NCBI RefSeq assembly: GCF_004103695.1
Contig: NZ_CP035280.1
Location: 2,418,001 to 2,482,000 of the forward strand
DNA length: 64,000 bases
Origin: Clostridium sp. JN-9
Lineage (GTDB): Bacteria > Bacillota > Clostridia > Clostridiales > Clostridiaceae
Direction: 5' to 3'
Below, piece by piece: positions 7,347 to 14,151 of this stretch. A program made the position numbers and the translations under genes. Position 1 is the stretch's first letter. Each line of letters opens with the position of its first letter. Under the pieces are notes generated by a model. It searched no databases, had not been told where the DNA came from, and saw nothing but the letters and a program-made list of their open reading frames with translations.

Positions 7347-8744
7347 TTAAAACGCCTCCTGGCTATCTATCTTTGAATTTATAAGTGTTTTAGCCATCGC
7401 AAGCTGTCCAGGTGTTAACTGATCCAATGGCTTTCTGAAGTTATCATGTATTATTTTATTGAATTCTTCTTCACCGATTATTCCTTTACTATTTTCCAAG
7501 TCAGCTTTCATAGTATTCACTCTTTCAGCTTCATTGTTTTTAGTCACAGATACTTTCTCTTTTTCTTTAACATCAATGTGCTTAACTGGTACAGATATAG
7601 ATTCAGGTAATTCATTAGTTTCCTCTTCATCTCTTGCTGCATATACATCATCTTCAGTAACATCATCAATTACATTGGCATCTACATAATCCACTCTATG
7701 TCCTTTAAATTCTTCAACCATCTTTCCTTCATCTGCCATTTGTGATAGCTTTAACAAATCATCTCTTGTTAAATCACTATTGAATCCTATTACATCTACA
7801 TAACCGTAATGTGCTTTATCCGGTCCTTGAGCATCTACATATACCTGGCAAAGTGCAGGGTGTTTCTTTAAAGCGTTCCTTTCAGCTATCGTCTGAGCCT
7901 TTCTTTCTGCAAATAATTTGTTCTGAATGTAAGTATCCATGCATTTAAGTATGTCTGTGTTAGTTAAATCAACCCAAATTCCCATAGTCCCTTGAATTCT
8001 TAAAAACATTCCTTTTTTCTTTTCATCATCTGTTAATGTTTCCTCCATGCACATACGTCCTACGCCCTTGTTATATTGCACCTTTTTATTAAGGTCCTGA
8101 ATAAAGTACATTTTAATGTCATAAAGCAGCGTGGAAGAAGTCATTACTAGATTACCTGTAGGACTATACCCAATTGCGGTTTTCTTTACCCATACTTTGT
8201 CTATGGTCCCACTTGCAGGATCTATTATTGGATAAGGATTTACTACAACTTGGTTATCAGGTAATGTTAATTTCTCAGGTGTAATAATACTTATACCTGC
8301 GAACTGATTCATTGCATTGTACCCAGCTGCAGTAATCATTGCTTTATTCTGAATTATTGCTAAATGCCCTTTCTTTTCTTCAAGCTTTACCTTTCCATGA
8401 ATTGCTTTTATACCACCTCTTGGAGTCCTTTTTACAAAGACATTTCCATCTCCCAATTTTGCTATTTCATTTTTATTTTCCATAGGTTTACCCTCCATTG
8501 ATTTATTTCTAATTTTCATCGGTTTATGCATGATGCCTTTCTTCCTTAGCTGACATGCTTTGTTTTGAACTGTCTTTTGAGTTCTTTCTAATGCAAAACT
8601 TATTTCTTCAGGGGCCGCAATGTCATACCAGTTAATAAGATATTGTAAATCTTCTGTAGTCCATTGCTTTCCGTTATTAGCATGAAACTCAGGATTATAA
8701 AACATTCTTCCATAACGGTCATATCGAATTTCATGTTCTTTCAT
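7347..8744 (-). CDS. 465-aa phage protein, candidate DNA-annealing recombinase
   Basis: I do not recognise a named family with certainty. Residues about 25-75 look like a SANT/Myb-like or HTH module (QWTTEDLQYLINWYDIAAPE ... VQNKACQLRKKGI). The central 110-330 region is a compact alpha/beta domain ending in KAQTIAERNALKKHPAL, which resembles the helix of RecT/Rad52-type annealing proteins in which an Arg-Ala/Asn-Leu follows a Glu/Gln-Thr. The C-terminal 100 residues are acidic and low complexity. It abuts the SMC-like ATPase and UvrD genes, and no RecT, Erf or Sak gene is visible, so a single-strand annealing role is a reasonable guess. Its ATG directly follows the upstream stop. Confidence 0.55.
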   Translation of the reverse strand: MKEHEIRYDRYGRMFYNPEFHANNGKQWTTEDLQYLINWYDIAAPEEISFALERTQKTVQNKACQLRKKGIMHKPMKIRNKSMEGKPMENKNEIAKLGDGNVFVKRTPRGGIKAIHGKVKLEEKKGHLAIIQNKAMITAAGYNAMNQFAGISIITPEKLTLPDNQVVVNPYPIIDPASGTIDKVWVKKTAIGYSPTGNLVMTSSTLLYDIKMYFIQDLNKKVQYNKGVGRMCMEETLTDDEKKKGMFLRIQGTMGIWVDLTNTDILKCMDTYIQNKLFAERKAQTIAERNALKKHPALCQVYVDAQGPDKAHYGYVDVIGFNSDLTRDDLLKLSQMADEGKMVEEFKGHRVDYVDANVIDDVTEDDVYAARDEEETNELPESISVPVKHIDVKEKEKVSVTKNNEAERVNTMKADLENSKGIIGEEEFNKIIHDNFRKPLDQLTPGQLAMAKTLINSKIDSQEAF

Positions 8745-9008
8745 TTAATCAACTCCCCTCATTTTTTCTTTAAGAAACTCCGATAAGTCTGCTGACTTGC
8801 CGGTGAATATCATTGCAATTCTTTTCTTCTGTCCTGCTACCTCTAATGGTTCCATGGCTTCATCTTTAGTTATTTTTTTTGAGTCTATATAATGTCCCAT
8901 GCATTTCAAATCAATTAAAATTTCCCTGTATATTTCTCTTTTATCACCTAATGATGATTGCTGCAGTCTTTGATATCTGTCTATTAAAGCTTGTAAATAT
9001 CCTTCCAT
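8745..9008 (-). CDS. hypothetical phage protein, 87 aa
   Basis: No recognised domain. Helical, charged, starting MEGYLQALIDRYQRLQQSS, with no Cys pairs or membrane segments. A GAAAGGAG-type site precedes the ATG. The stop codon directly abuts the ATG of the 465-aa gene, so the two are almost certainly co-translated. It could be a small partner of the recombination module, which is inference from position only. Confidence 0.55.
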   Translation of the reverse strand: MEGYLQALIDRYQRLQQSSLGDKREIYREILIDLKCMGHYIDSKKITKDEAMEPLEVAGQKKRIAMIFTGKSADLSEFLKEKMRGVD

Positions 9009-9125
9009 TGTCTTCTCCTTTCAATCTAATTCTTTTTTTATAGTTATCAGCATAAAATAAACTGTAAAGTATTTGTTTAAGCTGAATAAAGGTTTTTTAT
9101 AAAAGGCTTTTCAGCCTTTATAACT

Positions 9126-9359
9126 TTAATACCATGTATGTGGGCCAGTAACATGAAGCCATTGTTTTTTCCCATAGATCTTATAATCAAACCTTAGATA
9201 TTTACCTTCTTTATTTTTACAAAACTTAACTGATATAGGCTCTATGGTTGCTCTAGCTTCTGTCCCCCAGCCGGCATAAAAGTTATTTAAAAATTGTTTA
9301 AACATTTCTGCATTTACTGTTAGATTCTCAAATCCTTTTACATTTTCAGCTTTCATCAT
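9126..9359 (-). CDS. hypothetical phage protein, about 78 aa
   Basis: Unrecognised protein with core MKAENVKGFENLTVNAEMFKQ and a C-terminal beta-rich segment (KYLRFDYKIYGKKQWLHVTG). Two adjacent ATGs (9359 and 9356) lie 5 and 8 bases behind GGAGG; the longer reading from 9374 is less likely because its ATG directly touches the upstream AGGAG. Downstream, 9009-9125 has no gene but contains an imperfect AAAGGC/GCCTTT hairpin without a T-tract. Confidence 0.5.
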   Translation of the reverse strand: MMKAENVKGFENLTVNAEMFKQFLNNFYAGWGTEARATIEPISVKFCKNKEGKYLRFDYKIYGKKQWLHVTGPHTWY

Positions 9360-9393
9360 TTTTGCCTCCATCATCTCCTCATCTCCTCAACTC

Positions 9394-9660
9394 TTATAAA
9401 GTTCTGCCCTCCTTTGTAATTTTATCTAGCCAGGCCATAAGCATTTCCTTATTGATTAAAAATTTTGCACCAACTTTAAAACATGGGAAATCTGAATTTT
9501 TACTGTGTGCAAGTTCCATCAGTTTATCTCTGCCAATACCAGTAAAATTAGCACATTCCTGTATAGTCAATGTTGCCTTTTCTTGTTTAGGCATCAAATC
9601 CAATAGGACTTCTTTAAATGTTTCTTTTAAATTCTCATGTGATAATGCTGTTTCAGTCAT
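9394..9660 (-). CDS. excisionase-type winged-helix DNA-binding protein
   Basis: 88 aa. The C-terminal 55 residues match the MerR-like/excisionase fold used by Tn916 Xis and many phage proteins: TIQECANFTGIGRDKLMELA followed by the wing and recognition end FPCFKVGAKFLINKEMLMAW. In this family the protein bends DNA at attachment sites or acts as a small regulator. The integrase lies about 4.5 kb away at the element end, so a directionality role is plausible but so is an early regulatory role. The gene overlaps the Com-like gene upstream by 8 bases. Confidence 0.7.
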   Translation of the reverse strand: MTETALSHENLKETFKEVLLDLMPKQEKATLTIQECANFTGIGRDKLMELAHSKNSDFPCFKVGAKFLINKEMLMAWLDKITKEGRTL

Positions 9661-9808
9661 TTGCTTTAACCTCTCTTTCTATTGTTAAATTTGTTATACA
9701 GCCACAACGTGTGCATTTAACCTGGACTTTTAAGCTGCCTTTTAGCTTATATTTGAATAACAATTTGTTGCACTCCAGGCATCTAAACTCATTCATATTT
9801 TCAAGCAT
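9653..9808 (-). CDS. Com-like zinc-finger protein, 51 aa
   Basis: A compact ORF starting MLENMNEFRCLECNKLLFKY. It has two CxxC knuckles (CLEC and CTRC, 22 residues apart, the second extended to CTRCGC) around LLFKYKLKGSLKVQVK. This matches the layout of Mu Com-type small zinc-finger proteins, which bind RNA or DNA and regulate a downstream phage gene. A strong AGGAGG sits 7 bases before the ATG, and the stop overlaps the start of the excisionase-type gene. Zinc binding is well supported; the regulatory role is borrowed from the family. Confidence 0.7.
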   Translation of the reverse strand: MLENMNEFRCLECNKLLFKYKLKGSLKVQVKCTRCGCITNLTIEREVKAND

Positions 9809-9847
9809 TTATAATCCTCCTAAAGTTTAGTGCCCTCCATCTTTCCC

Positions 9848-10633
9848 CTATTTAGTACAAGCTACTTCATTTTCTGTTTTTTCTCGAATAAACTTATTTA
9901 TAAAATACATCTGACCCTTACCTGTAACTTTAGGTGTTTTACTTACGCTTATGTGACCATCTGAATGTGTTATAGATGTTTCTTTTACCTCAAACAATTC
10001 AAACTCCATTGAATATTGTGTTGGCATATTATAATCAGTCCCTTTTCTTTTAATTAAGTAACCATTATCTCTTAGCCATTGAAACAGCCTGTTAGCTCCT
10101 GCATTAACTCCATTTTGCTTAAGTATCTTTGCTAAGTCACCAACTAGGATTGATGTATGTGAAGCTGTAACGCTATCAGCAAATAATACTTTTGGCTTCT
10201 GTTCTTCTAGTTGTTTCTTTTGCCCCTCATTCTCTAATTTCAGATTCTGAACATTTCTATTAGCAATTTCTAAAGCTCTCTTCATTATCATTTCGGGACT
10301 GTTCCATGCTTTTTCCACTGCTATAAAGTATTGTCTTGCCTGTTTGCCTTTTTCATTTCTCTGTATCATTGCTATTTCTTTTGCCATGTCTAGCTTAATT
10401 GCATGATCTACGATTTCTTGTACTCCTCCTTGGGTAGGACATTTTTGGGACACCCTTATATAATCTTGATTTTCAATAAAGCCATAACCAGCCATTCGTG
10501 GAAACCATTTTCTATATTCAGTTTTAATCTCCAAAAACTCATGTAAATCTCTACCGCTAATTATTACCTCGCCAGATTCATTCTGATTAATTGGTATAAG
10601 TTGTTCATTCCTAAAAATCTGTAAATTACTCAA
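9848..10633 (-). CDS. phage antirepressor (AntA/AntB + KilA-C domains)
   Basis: 261 aa in two domains. Residues about 10-95 are an AntA/AntB region (GRDLHEFLEIKTEYRKWFPR and IQRNEKGKQARQYFIAVEKAW). Residues about 140-250 are a KilA-C/ANT domain (LVGDLAKILKQNGVNAGANR, then RLFQWLRDNGYLI and KVTGKGQMYF), joined by a short coiled coil. Antirepressors of this kind bind and inactivate the cI-type repressor to trigger lytic growth; the candidate target is the repressor at 11669. It is one of the first genes in the leftward early operon, which suits an early switch role. Confidence 0.85.
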   Translation of the reverse strand: MSNLQIFRNEQLIPINQNESGEVIISGRDLHEFLEIKTEYRKWFPRMAGYGFIENQDYIRVSQKCPTQGGVQEIVDHAIKLDMAKEIAMIQRNEKGKQARQYFIAVEKAWNSPEMIMKRALEIANRNVQNLKLENEGQKKQLEEQKPKVLFADSVTASHTSILVGDLAKILKQNGVNAGANRLFQWLRDNGYLIKRKGTDYNMPTQYSMEFELFEVKETSITHSDGHISVSKTPKVTGKGQMYFINKFIREKTENEVACTK

Positions 10634-10646
10634 TCTATCCTCTCCT

Positions 10647-10675
10647 TTGTATTATTTATCCCACAATGGTAAAAT
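10647..10675 (+). promoter_or_regulatory. candidate sigma-A promoter for the Cys-rich ORF
   Basis: TTGTAT (10647-10652), a 17-base spacer, and TAAAAT (10670-10675) give a reasonable promoter. A start near 10682 would leave a leader of about 15 bases before the gene at 10698. Confidence 0.45.
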
Positions 10676-10697
10676 CCTCATGAAAGGGGGTGTTTTT

Positions 10698-10913
10698 ATG
10701 CCAATAGTTAAAACTTATTCAGGTTATTGTCCTGAACTTAAAAAGCAAAATTTTTTATCTGTGGAATATAAGCCGATAAATCTCTGTGGTGATCCTAAAA
10801 CGTATTATAAATGTGTTAGTTATACTTGTGAGCATCAAGCCTTTAATGGTTGCCAAACTGCCGATACAGAATGTGGATGCCCAATTTTTGCAGAAGTACC
10901 TAGGTCCTTTTAG
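10698..10913 (+). CDS. small Cys-rich phage protein, 71 aa
   Basis: Runs rightward against the leftward early operon. It begins MPIVKTYSGYCPELKKQ and carries eight Cys in three clusters (GYCPE, NLCGD, then KCVSYTCEH...GCQTADTECGCPI), so it very likely binds metal. The overall pattern (GYCP at the start, a CPI near the end) is common in small Firmicutes phage proteins of unknown function. The ATG at 10698 follows GAAAGGGGGTG; a longer reading from 10647 would start inside the promoter. The tail overlaps the end of the convergent 90-aa gene by 14 bases. A gene with its own promoter in this position may be an accessory (moron) gene. Confidence 0.6.
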   Translation: MPIVKTYSGYCPELKKQNFLSVEYKPINLCGDPKTYYKCVSYTCEHQAFNGCQTADTECGCPIFAEVPRSF

Positions 10914-11172
10914 AAAATGCAGGAAATTTGACACCAGTAAGTTTTGTAAGTCCTCCTGTTTTAGAATAAAAATCAAAATCACATTGCCTTGAGTATTTAC
11001 ATGTTTCACAAGGTTTTGAAAAATTCGCTATTGATTCGGTTTTTGCATCCTCAATAAAACTTTGTAGATGCCATGCTATACAATACAAATCATTCCGCTG
11101 CTCTTGAACTGGTACTTCGGGGGCAGCTGCTTTTTTCACTGGCTCTTCTATTTTTCTTTTTGAATTTTCCAC
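10900..11172 (-). CDS. hypothetical phage protein with Cys motif, 90 aa
   Basis: Unrecognised protein. The N-terminal 25 residues are low complexity (KKAAAPEVPVQEQ). The rest has a CETCKYSRQCDFDFYSKTGG segment whose Cys spacing suggests a metal site. It lies between the Cro-like gene and the antirepressor, so it is in the first part of the early transcript. It ends tail-to-tail with the rightward Cys-rich gene. No function is proposed. Confidence 0.5.
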   Translation of the reverse strand: MENSKRKIEEPVKKAAAPEVPVQEQRNDLYCIAWHLQSFIEDAKTESIANFSKPCETCKYSRQCDFDFYSKTGGLTKLTGVKFPAFSKRT

Positions 11173-11211
11173 TTTTCCATCCTCCTGTTTATAAACTTTT
11201 CAAAGACTCTC

Positions 11212-11224
11212 TTCCACGAAACCC
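11212..11224. repeat. 13-bp repeat shared with the integrase leader
   Basis: TTCCACGAAACCC occurs here and again at 14092-14104, just before the hairpin upstream of the integrase. In both places a T-rich stretch follows. It may be a shared regulator or recombinase site, or a remnant of a duplication. Confidence 0.35.
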
Positions 11225-11267
11225 ATAATTTTTTATTTTGTTTTTTAAATAATTGCATATACTATAA

Positions 11268-11513
11268 CTATGTTGAATTTGTGTCACTTTCCTGCAACAC
11301 ACAAGTTAAAAAAAATTTATCAAATTCTTCATTAGGGAAAGAAGCTTTAAACCCTGCTATAAATTGTTCGCCTGGATTGCTTTTATTATTTAAAACTCTC
11401 CATAGCTGAGCCCTAGAGATATTTAATTTTTGAGCTAAATCAGATTTATTTAAGCTGTTTACTTTCATTAACTCGGTAAACTTTCTTGTATTTACTTTAA
11501 TTTGGGATTGCAC
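11268..11513 (-). CDS. Cro-like HTH regulator
   Basis: 81 aa with a helix-turn-helix over about residues 22-45 (SLNKSDLAQKLNISRAQLWR). It is transcribed leftward, back to back with the cI-like repressor across a 155-base operator region, the classic immunity arrangement, and is the first gene of the early operon, so a Cro role is likely. The C-terminal third (ASFPNEEFDKFFLTCV) is probably a dimerisation helix. An AGGAGG-type site precedes the ATG. Confidence 0.75.
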   Translation of the reverse strand: MQSQIKVNTRKFTELMKVNSLNKSDLAQKLNISRAQLWRVLNNKSNPGEQFIAGFKASFPNEEFDKFFLTCVLQESDTNST

Positions 11514-11526
11514 ATTATCACCTCCT

Positions 11527-11642
11527 TATGTTACATCAGTGTGACACTTTATGTTTATATTATATGCCCATATGTAACTTTTATGCAACACTTTTTTAAA
11601 AATCTTTTATTAATATGTTCCATACATGCAACAAATAAAGTA
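11527..11642. promoter_or_regulatory. immunity-region operators (ATGYAAC repeats)
   Basis: The divergent region between the Cro-like and repressor genes holds four copies of ATGYAAC. They are at 11530-11536 (minus strand), 11572-11578, 11583-11589 and 11636-11642. The first sits in an imperfect palindrome TGTTACATCAGTGTGACA. Multiple half-sites here are expected for repressor/Cro binding; the exact operator unit is inferred. Confidence 0.5.
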
Positions 11643-11668
11643 AAATATTACTAGAAGGAGGTTTTTAC

Positions 11669-12136
11669 ATGTTAAAAAAAATGGATAACGAAACATTTGG
11701 AAAATATATTGAAAGACTAAGAGATCATAAAGGGTATTCACAAAGGAAATTAGCACAAGTGACTGGCATAAGTAATACTACTATAAATCGAATTGAGAAG
11801 AATATTACAAACAATCCTGACTTGAATACTTTAAAATTATTAGCTAAGCATTTAGATGTAGATGAAATTTATATGTTAGAAGCTTCCGGATATAAAAGAG
11901 AAAATAAAAGCACTGACCTAAATGATAAGGATGAAAGAGATATTGAAAAAGCTACAGAACAGTTTCTTAATGGTCTTGAAGGTGGGGTTATGCTTAATGG
12001 TGAAATACTAGATGCAGAGGATCTTGAGTTGTTTAAGCAAGCCGTTAAGAACGGACTTACCTATGCTAAGATATCAAACAAGAAAAAATACACACCGAAG
12101 AAATATAGAAAAAATAAAGATAATGAAGACAAATGA
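11669..12136 (+). CDS. XRE-family cI-like prophage repressor
   Basis: 155 aa. Residues about 9-65 form a classical XRE HTH (IERLRDHKGYSQRKLAQVTG then ISNTTINRIEK). The remainder is acidic, then Lys-rich at the tail (KKKYTPKKYRKNK), with no Ser-Lys peptidase domain as in lambda cI. Repressors lacking that domain are often paired with an ImmA metalloprotease, and one follows 40 bases downstream. It starts behind GAAGGAGG. It probably keeps the leftward early operon silent and is the likely target of the antirepressor and of ImmA. Confidence 0.85.
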   Translation: MLKKMDNETFGKYIERLRDHKGYSQRKLAQVTGISNTTINRIEKNITNNPDLNTLKLLAKHLDVDEIYMLEASGYKRENKSTDLNDKDERDIEKATEQFLNGLEGGVMLNGEILDAEDLELFKQAVKNGLTYAKISNKKKYTPKKYRKNKDNEDK

Positions 12137-12176
12137 TTATAGGGGGTAATGGTCGTAAAAATTGGAGGAGTTAATC

Positions 12177-12614
12177 TTGAAAAATGATATAGAATGTATA
12201 GTTAAGAAATTAATTAAAAAATATAAAACAAGGGATGCCTTTGAAATAGTAAGTGGTTTAAATTATAAAGTTATGATGGAACCTTTAGGCAAAAATATTA
12301 AAGGTTTCTACCAATCATGCCCTAAAAATAAAATTATACACATTAATCAGGATTTAGATGAAAAGGAAAAAGATTTTATCTGCTCCCATGAATTGGGACA
12401 TGCTATACTTCATGCAAAGTTAAATATTTTGTTTTTGGAACGCAATACATTTTATGTTAAAAACAGCTTTGAAATTGAAGCTAATAAATTTGCTTCTCAA
12501 TTAATGATTCCAGACAATTTAATTAAAGAGTATCCAAGCTATTTTAGTTTAGAGGAAATTGCTTTAAGTGAAGGACTTCCAGTAGAATTATTAGAACTCA
12601 AATTTAAGATTTGA
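12177..12614 (+). CDS. immA: ImmA/IrrE family metallopeptidase
   Basis: About 145 aa with the zinc-protease motif HELGHAILH in the middle (ICSHELGHAILHAK) and a downstream EIEANKFASQLMIP, the conserved second half of the ImmA/IrrE family. ImmA of ICEBs1 cleaves its cognate ImmR repressor; here the adjacent repressor is the expected substrate. A TTG at 12177 lies 6 bases behind GGAGGAG and is the probable start; the longer TTG at 12162 would overlap that binding site. After the stop there is a weak AGTATTT/AAATACT hairpin that may act as terminator. Confidence 0.85.
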   Translation: MKNDIECIVKKLIKKYKTRDAFEIVSGLNYKVMMEPLGKNIKGFYQSCPKNKIIHINQDLDEKEKDFICSHELGHAILHAKLNILFLERNTFYVKNSFEIEANKFASQLMIPDNLIKEYPSYFSLEEIALSEGLPVELLELKFKI

Positions 12615-12759
12615 GTATTTTTTAAATACTTTGCAGAAAATTTTAGCATAAATGTATTATGTTGAAAAATGTCTAAAACTGTAGAAATATATTTTAAACT
12701 ATGCCTTGAAAATAAACGACCATTCAGAGAGCCTTTGAGCACCAGCCCTATATATAAAT

Positions 12760-12787
12760 TTGATACACACTTTAGGGTGAATATAAT
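12760..12787 (+). promoter_or_regulatory. sigma-A promoter for the two-gene membrane module
   Basis: TTGATA (12760-12765), 16-base spacer, then a perfect TATAAT (12782-12787), about 17 bases before the ATG at 12805. The module therefore has its own promoter, separate from the repressor transcript. Confidence 0.6.
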
Positions 12788-12804
12788 ATAAATGAGGAAT
12801 TAAT

Positions 12805-13272
12805 ATGCAAATTGAAAAATATTATGAAGATACAACCGCCCAACTTAAAAACTCATTAAATATAAAAAATATATTTGTAGCTCCGTTCTTAAGTGTGATT
12901 GGACTAATAAGTGCTTATGTTACCATTTATTCATACTATAAAGATAAGGACAAAACAATTTATATTTACTATGCAATCATTGTAGTAATAGTAATTTTAT
13001 GCAATATTATTTATATACTCTTTAAAACATATAAAAATCAAACAGCTGTAATGGATAATTTTGTAAAGGATTTTAAGAATGTGGAAATCAATAGGAATGC
13101 TCTTATAGAAGAACTCAATGACAAAAACTCCAAATTAAAAAAATATAAACGGCTATACTGGGCCACTAAAACATTCTTCTTAAATGCCGTAAAAACCTCA
13201 AATGATGAAGAAAGAAATAAATTATTAGCCATGTATACTGAATTAAAGGAAAGGGATGATGATGATGAATAA
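12805..13272 (+). CDS. two-TM membrane protein with coiled coil, unknown
   Basis: 155 aa, no recognised family. Two hydrophobic segments (about 24-46, IFVAPFLSVIGLISAYVTIY, and 54-76, YYAIIVVIVILCNIIYILF) form a hairpin in the membrane. Residues 85-155 are a charged cytoplasmic coiled coil (IEELNDKNSKLKKYKRLYW). It has its own TATAAT promoter and a GAGG ribosome site, and its stop overlaps the start of the next gene by 17 bases. A membrane anchor plus soluble partner in a lysogen-expressed position fits superinfection exclusion or another lysogenic-conversion trait, but there is no direct evidence. Confidence 0.6.
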   Translation: MQIEKYYEDTTAQLKNSLNIKNIFVAPFLSVIGLISAYVTIYSYYKDKDKTIYIYYAIIVVIVILCNIIYILFKTYKNQTAVMDNFVKDFKNVEINRNALIEELNDKNSKLKKYKRLYWATKTFFLNAVKTSNDEERNKLLAMYTELKERDDDDE

Positions 13273-13645
13273 ACAATTTAAAGTTGTAAAAATTATTAAT
13301 GATATGAAAGTTGTAGTAAATGCAGGTTCTAGTGATCTTATAGAGAGAGGCTCTAAACTTGAAATCTACACTATTGGAGAAGAAGTTATAGATCCAGATA
13401 CTAATAAATCTCTTGGTACATTAGATACCATTAAAGCATATATAGAGGTTGTAGATGTGTTTCCTAAAATGTGCATTTGTAGAAATACTGAAACTAAAAC
13501 ATATAATGCATTATTGGGATTGCAAAGCTTTGTAAAAGAGGAGATTAAGCCATTAACTGTTGATCCTAAGCAAATAACCGGAGGTCTTAACAACACTGAT
13601 AAGGTTATACAAATAGGCGATTTAGTAAGAAAGTCAGCAGGCTAA
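13256..13645 (+). CDS. small beta-rich protein resembling the FlgT C-terminal domain
   Basis: 125-129 aa; any of four consecutive ATGs could start it, with AAAGGG favouring the third or fourth (13262/13265). The core reads KVVVNAGSSDLIERGSKLEI, then EEVIDPDTNKSLGTLDTIKA and VVDVFPKMCICR. The glycine turn plus I-D-P-x-T-x-x-x-L-G is typical of the FlgT-C-like beta domain found in assorted envelope-associated proteins. It is coupled to the two-TM protein upstream, so the two probably form a complex at the membrane. Biological role unknown. Confidence 0.55.
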   Translation: MMMMNKQFKVVKIINDMKVVVNAGSSDLIERGSKLEIYTIGEEVIDPDTNKSLGTLDTIKAYIEVVDVFPKMCICRNTETKTYNALLGLQSFVKEEIKPLTVDPKQITGGLNNTDKVIQIGDLVRKSAG

Positions 13646-13647
13646 TT

Positions 13648-13911
13648 CTATTTCACCTGTTGACTTTTACATAAAACATAATCAGATATTTGTTCTTTTA
13701 ATAAATTTGATTTTATGTTATCGTAATCCTTTAAAATACTAATTAATAAATCAGAAAAAAGTCTAGCCGTTTTACTTTCTTTACCTTCAAATTCTATCAA
13801 CGGCCTATATTTTTCTATTGTCTCAATTACAGCTTCAAGTTTTGCATTTTCCATTATTAAATTTTTTTCAACCTCAGATAGGTTGCTATATTCCTTTTGT
13901 ATATAGCTCAT
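13648..13911 (-). CDS. hypothetical phage protein, 87 aa
   Basis: Unrecognised helical protein (MSYIQKEYSNLSEVEKNL, later FSDLLISILKDYDNIKSNLL). It is leftward and ends tail-to-tail with the beta-rich gene, only 3 bases from its stop. An AAATTCACCACC-type (GGTGG on the coding strand) site precedes the ATG. Being between the membrane module and the integrase, it may be expressed in the lysogen; nothing more can be said. Confidence 0.5.
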   Translation of the reverse strand: MSYIQKEYSNLSEVEKNLIMENAKLEAVIETIEKYRPLIEFEGKESKTARLFSDLLISILKDYDNIKSNLLKEQISDYVLCKSQQVK

Positions 13912-14014
13912 AAATTCACCACCAAATATTTATTTGATTTAAATATATTATATTACATTTAGAGCAAAGATAATAGCATATATTTTGAAATAATTATCTT
14001 TAAAATAAATTATA

Positions 14015-14043
14015 TTGACATACAAACATTAGTTTGCTATATT
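14015..14043 (+). promoter_or_regulatory. integrase promoter with operator-like palindrome
   Basis: Perfect TTGACA (14015-14020), 17-base spacer, TATATT (14038-14043). The spacer holds the inverted repeat CAAAC-ATTA-GTTTG (14023-14036), positioned so that a bound protein would block RNA polymerase. Confidence 0.65.
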
Positions 14044-14098
14044 ATAAACAGAAACCCAAAAGAGATTCAACTAAAATCCTTATTATAGAGGTTCCACG

Positions 14099-14127
14099 AA
14101 ACCCGCACATTTATTGTGCTGGGTTTT
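14099..14127 (+). terminator. terminator-like hairpin in the integrase leader
   Basis: AACCC-GCACA pairs with TGTGC-T-GGGTT (one bulged T) and is followed by TTTTTATTTTTT. It lies after the integrase promoter and 25 bases before the ATG. It may attenuate integrase expression, or it may simply stop transcripts arriving from the membrane module. Confidence 0.65.
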
Positions 14128-14151
14128 TATTTTTTGAAAGGAGCCGATATA

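Noticed and set aside
9009-9125. Terminator between two early phage genes
   Set aside because: The AAAGGC/GCCTTT hairpin lacks a T-tract on the coding strand.
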